Source: Actinomycetes bacterium (GTDB lineage Bacteria; Actinomycetota; Acidimicrobiia; Acidimicrobiales; RAAP-2). From it: a DNA stretch of 36,845 nt. The position numbers were made by a program, and so were the translations under genes. Every line of letters begins with the position of its first letter. Within the stretch, counting starts at the first letter, position 1. The stretch covers positions 1 through 36,845 of the forward strand of contig JAKBTL010000103.1 in assembly GCA_021844425.1 (NCBI GenBank), written 5' to 3'. Of the stretch, positions 32,829 through 36,845 are shown piece by piece. The notes below the pieces were generated by a model. The model did not search any database. It was not told the DNA's origin and saw only the letters and a list, made by a program, of their open reading frames with translations.

Positions 32829-33032
32829 GTGGCCACAGCCCGCGCCGAGCTCTCGTCGATCACCTCGACGCTGACCGACCTGGCCCGGCGGGTGACGGCG
32901 CTCGCAGAGCGCTCGCGCGACGGCGCCGACGCCGACCTCGCGGCGGAGCTGTTCGCGGTCGAGCGAGACCTGCGGGGCGCGTTGCGCCGCTTGGAGAGGG
33001 CGTCGCCCGAAGGGCGCTCCCGGAGGTCGTGA
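32829..33032 (+). CDS. Small hypothetical protein, coiled-coil-like
   Basis: A 67-residue reading frame starting with GTG, divergent from hisD. The sequence has a heptad-like pattern of Leu and Ala with charged residues (LTDLARRVTALAERS, then LAAELFAVERDLRGALRRLE), suggesting two amphipathic helices that could form a helical hairpin. No signal peptide or membrane segment is seen. Similar small proteins of unknown role seem familiar from actinobacteria next to his genes, but I do not recognise a named family. No clear ribosome binding site precedes the GTG. Confidence 0.6.
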   Translation: MATARAELSSITSTLTDLARRVTALAERSRDGADADLAAELFAVERDLRGALRRLERASPEGRSRRS

Positions 33033-33050
33033 CCGGCGCCGTACGACAAC

Positions 33051-33112
33051 GTCGGACCGCGTCAGACCGTGTCAGACGGTGTCAGACGGCGTTCAGACCG
33101 TGTCAGACGGCG
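33051..33112. repeat. About six 10-bp units around the toxin stop codon
   Basis: GTCAGACCGT/GTCAGACGGC-like 10-bp units run from 33051 to 33112, one with an extra base. The last unit contains the TGA of the PIN-like gene (33105-33103), and the other GTCAGAC units each carry a further TGA on the minus strand. The repeat lies between the convergent small ORF and toxin gene. Confidence 0.9.
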
Positions 33113-33495
33113 TACTGGACGAGCTCGTGGCCGAGCAGCGACGTCGCGGCGCGCAGGGCCGCCTGGCGCGTGCTCACGATCGCCGCGTTCCGGCGCGCGG
33201 CGAGCTCCGCCGTCGACACCGCGACGAGGTCTGCGGTGCCGGCGCGAGAGGAGAGCTCGCCGATGCGCTGCGCACCCTCTCTTCCGAGGGGCTCCACGTC
33301 GGCTCCGCAGAGCAGCGCGTCCAACCGGTCCTTGCGCACCCCGGTGCGGTAGGCCTCGGCGACGGCGCCGACCGCCACGACAGGCACGACGCCGTAGGAG
33401 AGGGCGGCACGGTGCAACGCCCACATCATCCGGTCCCCGTGTGCTGCGGCGCGCAGCGCCCCCACGCCGTAGGCGAGTCCGTCGCGCGCCGTCAC
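33103..33495 (-). CDS. VapC/PIN-like toxin homologue lacking several catalytic acids
   Basis: At 130 residues and directly downstream of an antitoxin gene, this resembles VapC-type PIN-domain RNases: an N-terminal YGVGALRAAAHGDRMMWALHRAAL, VVAVGAVAEAYRTG, VEPLGREGAQRIGEL, GTADLVAVSTAELA and a C-terminal AAIVSTRQAAL. In active relatives the first segment reads like YDAGAL with a metal-binding Asp; here it is Gly-Val. The Asp expected in the last segment (TSD-like) is also missing, and one of the two acids in the ADLV segment is Ala; the Glu of AEAY and the Asp of ADL remain. It is thus likely inactive or altered as an RNase. GTG 33495 overlaps the antitoxin stop as GTGA. Confidence 0.72.
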   Translation of the reverse strand: MTARDGLAYGVGALRAAAHGDRMMWALHRAALSYGVVPVVAVGAVAEAYRTGVRKDRLDALLCGADVEPLGREGAQRIGELSSRAGTADLVAVSTAELAARRNAAIVSTRQAALRAATSLLGHELVQYAV

Positions 33496-33761
33496 GGCCG
33501 GCGACGGACTCGCGATGCCATGCCAGACACCCCCGACAAGAGCCGGCTGAGGAGCGCTTCTCCTGCCGCGATCTCCTCTGCGGTGAGCGGCCCTGCCTCC
33601 GACTCCCATGCTGCGACTCCCCGCAGCCCCTGACGGACGCGCAACTGGCGTTCCGCCGCCCCCGAGAGCCACGCGCTGAACGAGACGCCATCCTCCTTGG
33701 CCGCCACCTCCACCGCCTTCGCCACGTCGTCCGACATCGACACCGAGCGCTTGGTGACCAT
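33492..33761 (-). CDS. VapB/ribbon-helix-helix-like antitoxin
   Basis: An 89-residue protein starting MVTKRSVSMSDDVAKAVE, with the strand-then-two-helix layout of ribbon-helix-helix antitoxins (VAAKEDGVSFSAWLSGAAERQL), followed by an acidic toxin-binding tail (AWESEAGPLTAEEIAAGEALLSRLL). It would neutralise the PIN-like protein encoded just downstream and repress the pair's promoter. ATG 33761 has AAGG very close upstream, so GTG 33764 or a later ATG is possible. The stop overlaps the toxin start. Upstream lies 284 bases with a stem-loop and a palindrome. Confidence 0.8.
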   Translation of the reverse strand: MVTKRSVSMSDDVAKAVEVAAKEDGVSFSAWLSGAAERQLRVRQGLRGVAAWESEAGPLTAEEIAAGEALLSRLLSGVSGMASRVRRRP

Positions 33762-33868
33762 CACCTTAGGGTAGCACCGCAGGTACCACCCCCCGCGCGA
33801 GCCGGTCCGGCCGGGCGGAGGTGGAAGCGAAGGAGGGAGGAGGTGGCCCGGGTCCAGACCCGGAGGTC

Positions 33869-33892
33869 GGAGTTCGGAGTTCGGAGTTCGGA
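33869..33892. repeat. 7-bp GGAGTTC repeat, three copies plus
   Basis: GGAGTTC occurs three times in a row and is followed by GGA, just left of the long stem-loop. It belongs to the 284-base gap between the antitoxin start (33761) and the nth stop (34046). Confidence 0.9.
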
Positions 33893-33896
33893 CGCG

Positions 33897-33926
33897 ACGA
33901 CGGCGCCCGTGAAAGGGCGCCGTCGT
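33897..33926. terminator. 12-bp perfect stem-loop between nth and the antitoxin gene
   Basis: ACGACGGCGCCC pairs perfectly with GGGCGCCGTCGT around the loop GTGAAA. It lies about 120 bases beyond the nth stop on the minus strand. The stem is as strong as an intrinsic terminator, but no T-run follows on either strand. It may end nth transcription or act as an attenuator in the toxin-antitoxin leader. Confidence 0.6.
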
Positions 33927-33978
33927 GCGAGCGGGCCAGGCGGCGGATCCCGGCGCTTCGCTCTGGAACCAGGTGGCG

Positions 33979-34004
33979 GGAACCGGTTCCGTGGCGATCT
34001 TATA
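33979..34004 (-). promoter_or_regulatory. Possible vapBC promoter with palindromic operator
   Basis: TATAAG (34004-33999, minus strand) has a weak CAATTG 17 bases upstream. Directly downstream is the 12-bp palindrome GGAACCGGTTCC (33979-33990), a plausible repressor site at the transcription start. The leader to the antitoxin start would be about 230 bases. Low certainty. Confidence 0.3.
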
Positions 34005-34045
34005 GCGGCGCCCCCTGCACGCAATTGCACCTGCCACTGTTCCGT

Positions 34046-34723
34046 TCACCGAATCGCAGGCAGCGACGGTTCGAAGAGGTGCGCAGAGGGGCACACGTCG
34101 GAGAGCTCGCACGTCTCGCAACGCGGCTTGCGCGCCCGGCAGACCGCCCGGCCGTGCAGGATGAGCCGGAGGCTCAGCGCGCCCCACTCCTCGGGAGGCA
34201 CGAGGGCCTCCACGTCGCGCTCGACCACCTCGGGATCCGAGGAGGCCGTGAAGCCCAGCCGGCGCGACAGCCGGCCGACATGCGTGTCGACGGCGAACCC
34301 GGGCGCGCCGAACGCGACGCTGAGCACGACGTTCGCGGTCTTCCTGCCCACACCGGGGAGCGTGACGAGGTCCTCCATCGAAGACGGCACCTCGCCGCCG
34401 AAACGCTCGACGAGCGCCTGGGAGGCTCCGAGCAGGCTCCTCGCTTTCGATCGGAAGAACCCGGTCGAGCGGATGAGCTCTTCCAGCCGTGTCGGGCTCG
34501 CGTGCGCCAGCGCGTCGGCGTCCGGGTACGCCGAGAACAAGCCGGGCGTCACCAGGTTGACCCGCTCGTCGGTGGTCTGGGCCGACAGGATCGTCGCCAC
34601 CAGCAGCTCGAACGGGTTGTCGTGGCGGAGCGCGCACAGCTGCTTCGGCGTGCCCGGGTACTGCGCTCTGAGCCGCTCGACGACCACCTTCGCCCGGGTC
34701 TTGAGGCTCCGCGAGACCGCCAC
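34046..34723 (-). CDS. nth: Endonuclease III
   Basis: This DNA repair glycosylase/AP lyase, 225 residues, removes oxidised pyrimidines. It has LVATILSAQTTD, the helix-hairpin-helix LPGVGRKTANVV with the catalytic Lys, AVDTHVGRLSRRLG with the catalytic Asp, and a C-terminal [4Fe-4S] site with the C-x6-C-x2-C-x5-C pattern (CRARKPRCETCELSDVC). GTG 34723 is chosen; only 17 bases separate it from the divergent mshD ATG, leaving no room for promoters between the two start codons, so a later start or promoters within the genes are possible. No Shine-Dalgarno sequence is seen. Confidence 0.96.
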   Translation of the reverse strand: MAVSRSLKTRAKVVVERLRAQYPGTPKQLCALRHDNPFELLVATILSAQTTDERVNLVTPGLFSAYPDADALAHASPTRLEELIRSTGFFRSKARSLLGASQALVERFGGEVPSSMEDLVTLPGVGRKTANVVLSVAFGAPGFAVDTHVGRLSRRLGFTASSDPEVVERDVEALVPPEEWGALSLRLILHGRAVCRARKPRCETCELSDVCPSAHLFEPSLPAIR

Positions 34724-34740
34724 GAGAGGCGAGGATAGCG

Positions 34741-35748
34741 ATGCGCCACGTCCTCGCCGGTAGCCTGCTCGCGATGTCGCCCCTGCCGGAGCCCTTCGTT
34801 CGCGTCGCGACGGGCGCGCAGGTGGACGGAGAGGCACGAGCCGAGGTCCTGACCCTGCTGGACGAGGCGCAGAAGGCCGACGGGTTCCCCGGTCTGAGCG
34901 ATCAGGCGTCCCTCGCCGTCGCGGACGGCGCGATAGGCGAGGCGGTCTCCCTGCTCGCACGCGTCTCGGGCACACACGCGCTCGCCGGGTACGGCGCGCT
35001 CACGAGGCGCGACGGCGTCTGGAGCCTCGAGACAGTGGTCCGGCCCGATCTTCGCGACGCCCCGATTGACGTCCACGGCGCGCTCGTGGATGCCGCGCTC
35101 GGCGAGGCGGCCGCACGAGGCGGCGGCACGATCAGGGTATGGCTCCGGACCGACCACGAGCACGGCGCGAACCGACTGGCCGCGCGCGGGCTGCACCCGG
35201 GACGAGAGCTCTTGCAGCTGCGCGCGCCTCTGCCCCCCGAGGCGCTGCAGGACGCCGCCTCCCCACCGGTCGCGGTGCGCCCGTTCCGCCCAGGCCGCGA
35301 CGAGCGGGCGTGGCTCGAGGTCAACGCACGTGCGTTCGCCGGCCACCCCGAGCAGGGCTCCTGGACGCTCGCCGACCTCGAGCGCCGAGAGCGCGAGCCG
35401 TGGTTCGACCCTCGCGGCTTCCTACTCCACGAAGAAGGCACGCGCCTCGCTGCCTTCTGCTGGACGAAGGTGCACCTCAGCCCTGTCCTCGGCGAGATCT
35501 ACGTGATCGGAGTCGACCCCGACTACCAGGGCCGGGGGCTCGGCCGCGCGCTCACGAGAGCCGGGCTCGGCCATCTCGCCACTCGAGGGGTGCAGACCGC
35601 CATGCTCTACGTGGAGGGCGACAACACGCCTGCGCTCGTCCTCTACCGCTCCCTGGGCTTCGCCGAGCACCATCGAGAGGTGCAGTACACCGGGGAGATC
35701 GAGCCGGCGGGTCAGGTCGACACGCCGACGACGCGGCCGATCCCGTAG
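34741..35748 (+). CDS. mshD: Mycothiol synthase
   Basis: This protein acetylates the cysteine of Cys-GlcN-inositol in the last step of mycothiol synthesis, and its presence marks the organism as actinobacterial. The 335 residues hold two GNAT domains: a degenerate N-terminal one (residues 20-160) and an active C-terminal one with the acetyl-CoA loop VIGVDPDYQGRGLGRALTRA and LYVEGDNTPALVLYRSLGF. ATG 34741 is supported by GAGGA 6 bases upstream; ATG 34774 is a shorter option. The 3' end overlaps the convergent VIT1-like gene by 37 bases. Mycothiol contains inositol, a loose metabolic link to the iol locus. Confidence 0.94.
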   Translation: MRHVLAGSLLAMSPLPEPFVRVATGAQVDGEARAEVLTLLDEAQKADGFPGLSDQASLAVADGAIGEAVSLLARVSGTHALAGYGALTRRDGVWSLETVVRPDLRDAPIDVHGALVDAALGEAAARGGGTIRVWLRTDHEHGANRLAARGLHPGRELLQLRAPLPPEALQDAASPPVAVRPFRPGRDERAWLEVNARAFAGHPEQGSWTLADLERREREPWFDPRGFLLHEEGTRLAAFCWTKVHLSPVLGEIYVIGVDPDYQGRGLGRALTRAGLGHLATRGVQTAMLYVEGDNTPALVLYRSLGFAEHHREVQYTGEIEPAGQVDTPTTRPIP

Positions 35749-36458
35749 GTGACCGCGGCGGCGACCGCGGCCACGAGCAGCTGGCGCGCAGCCGCCTTCA
35801 GCATCGACCGCCCGGTGAGCGCGCCGAGCACCACGCCGATGCCGATCGCTGCGACCGCGCCGACCCCGACGGACGCGACGAGCGCGCCGTTGCCTTTACT
35901 GAGGAGCCAAGGGAGGAGCGGGAGCAGCGCGCCGAGGGCGAAGGCGGCGAACGAGCTCACCGCGGCCAAGACGGGTGAGCCGAGCGATGTCGGGTCGATG
36001 CCGAGCTCCTCTCGGGCGTGCGTCTCGAGCGCCGTCTTCGGGTCGCGCATCATCAGCTCTGCGAGCTCGCCGGCGAACTCCGATGTGAGGCCTCTGCGCT
36101 GGTAGATCGCCACGAGCTCCCTGCGCTCGGCGGCAGGGTTGCGCTCGAGCGCCTCTCGCTCGACCTCGAGCTCGCGCTCGAAGAGGTCCCGCTGCGCCTG
36201 CATCGAGACGAGCTCGCCTGCCGCCATCGAGAACGCGCCTGCGACGAGACCCGCGAGCCCCGAGAGCCTGACGACCGTCCCCGCCGGGTGCGCGCCGGCC
36301 ACGCCGAGAATGAGCGAGACGTTCGTGACGAGCCCGTCGCTGATCCCGAAGACGGCCGCCCTGGCACCGCCGGACTTGACGTTGCGGTGCTGGCGCTCGC
36401 CGTGGGCGTTGGTCGCCGGCGTCCGCCTACGAAGGCGTGCACGGGTGCTCGTCGTCAC
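35712..36458 (-). CDS. VIT1/CCC1-family iron/manganese transporter
   Basis: A membrane protein of 248 residues matching the VIT1/CCC1 group of metal-ion transporters. FGISDGLVTNVSLILGVAGA is the signature first helix with its conserved Asp, followed by GAFSMAAGELVSMQAQRD, a cytosolic acidic/charged segment (about residues 90-150; rich in Glu, with EELGIDP) that binds metal in relatives, and three C-terminal helices. It probably exports Fe(II) or Mn(II) from the cytoplasm. GTG 36458 is used; the first 28 residues are Arg/Thr-rich. It overlaps mshD at its 3' end. Confidence 0.9.
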   Translation of the reverse strand: MTTSTRARLRRRTPATNAHGERQHRNVKSGGARAAVFGISDGLVTNVSLILGVAGAHPAGTVVRLSGLAGLVAGAFSMAAGELVSMQAQRDLFERELEVEREALERNPAAERRELVAIYQRRGLTSEFAGELAELMMRDPKTALETHAREELGIDPTSLGSPVLAAVSSFAAFALGALLPLLPWLLSKGNGALVASVGVGAVAAIGIGVVLGALTGRSMLKAAARQLLVAAVAAAVTYGIGRVVGVST

Positions 36459-36499
36459 GCGAGCAAGCGTACCGACGGCACAGCTCGGGCCGCAGCTGG

Positions 36500-36505
36500 C
36501 ACAAT
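36500..36505 (+). promoter_or_regulatory. -10-like CACAAT for a leaderless transcript
   Basis: CACAAT is followed by 6 bases and then ATG 36512, as in leaderless genes and with the same spacing as the GntR gene's TAAGCT. No clear -35. Confidence 0.3.
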
Positions 36506-36511
36506 GGTCGA

Positions 36512-36845
36512 ATGCCAGGTCGTTGGATCGATCACAGCCAGCCCCAGACGCTCCAAGGAGCAGTGCTCTTCTCCTACCTGAACGCGGCGCTGGCGCTCGT
36601 CTTCACCCTGATCCTTGGCCAGTCGCCGTTCCTCGTCGTCTTCATCCTCCTCGCCGTCGCAGCATTCGGCATCGCCAACGACCGGCGCGTGGCGTACTGG
36701 GCGGCGGTCGTCCTCGCCTGCGCCTACGTGCTCGGCGTGCTCGCCATCATGGTGACCGGGGGCGGCTTCGGCAGCATCTTGAACCTCCTGTTCGCCGGCA
36801 TCCTGGTCGCGCTGCTGCTCCATCCCGAGAGCCGGCACTACCAGC
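36512..36845 (+). CDS. Small integral membrane protein, C-terminus beyond window
   Basis: The frame from ATG 36512 stays open to the window end, giving 111 residues that begin MPGRWIDHSQPQTLQG. Four hydrophobic segments follow (about residues 18-34, 36-50, 56-77 and 84-103), separated by short loops such as NDRRVAYW. The last visible residues, HPESRHYQ, look close to a natural C-terminus. No family is recognised. It is divergent from the VIT1-like gene with 53 bases between start codons. No ribosome binding site is present, consistent with a leaderless transcript. Confidence 0.7.
   Translation, partial: MPGRWIDHSQPQTLQGAVLFSYLNAALALVFTLILGQSPFLVVFILLAVAAFGIANDRRVAYWAAVVLACAYVLGVLAIMVTGGGFGSILNLLFAGILVALLLHPESRHYQ

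Overview
This window reads as high-GC chromosomal DNA from an actinomycete. The signs are frequent GTG starts, a mycothiol synthase (MshD), a Cgl0159-type barrel protein in an inositol locus, and leaderless-type -10 boxes. I lean towards Acidimicrobiia or a neighbouring class, but that placement is inference. No rRNA, tRNA, CRISPR array or complete insertion sequence was seen.

Left part (1-18.5 kb): a myo-inositol-type catabolic locus, almost entirely on the minus strand. A HutC-type GntR regulator (17737-18519) is followed by iolC (kinase fused to a DUF2090 aldolase-like domain), a zinc alcohol dehydrogenase, iolE, iolB, iolD and an IolG-type dehydrogenase. A second unit has its own promoter near 9300. 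It encodes a Cgl0159-like aldolase-fold protein, a periplasmic sugar-binding protein, an ABC permease and a single-domain ABC ATPase, two more Gfo/Idh/MocA dehydrogenases, a hydroxypyruvate isomerase-like barrel and a DMT transporter. Together they would import a cyclitol or sugar, oxidise it, dehydrate and hydrolyse the ring, isomerise the product, phosphorylate it and cleave it. No iolA is present. At the window's left edge a fourth Gfo/Idh/MocA gene lacks its Rossmann fold, and the break coincides with a hairpin element resembling an IS200/IS605 right end. A second copy of that element lies at 26.6 kb.

Middle (18.6-19.1 kb): a short peroxiredoxin gene has an in-frame TGA exactly where the peroxidatic cysteine codon should be, with a stem-loop a few bases downstream. 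This is most simply a selenocysteine peroxiredoxin and is the most notable item in the window.

Right-centre (19.3-32.7 kb): amino-acid biosynthesis on the minus strand. Unit one is hisD-hisC-hisB-hisH-hisA-hisF. Unit two is groES-like-hisI-trpE-ygfZ-trpC-trpF-trpB-trpA. A plus-strand dienelactone hydrolase separates them. Most junctions are 4-base ATGA/GTGA or 1-base TGATG overlaps. hisH has no ATG, GTG or TTG at the junction and appears to start at CTG in a CTGA overlap. hisG, hisE, trpD and trpG are not in the window.

Right end (32.8-36.8 kb): a small coiled-coil-like protein, a VapB-like antitoxin with a PIN-like toxin that has lost acidic residues, endonuclease III, mshD, a VIT1/CCC1 transporter and a truncated membrane protein.

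A recurring oddity is that many gene borders carry their own short tandem repeat. In several cases the repeat unit is a copy of the adjacent gene's 3' end, including its stop codon.
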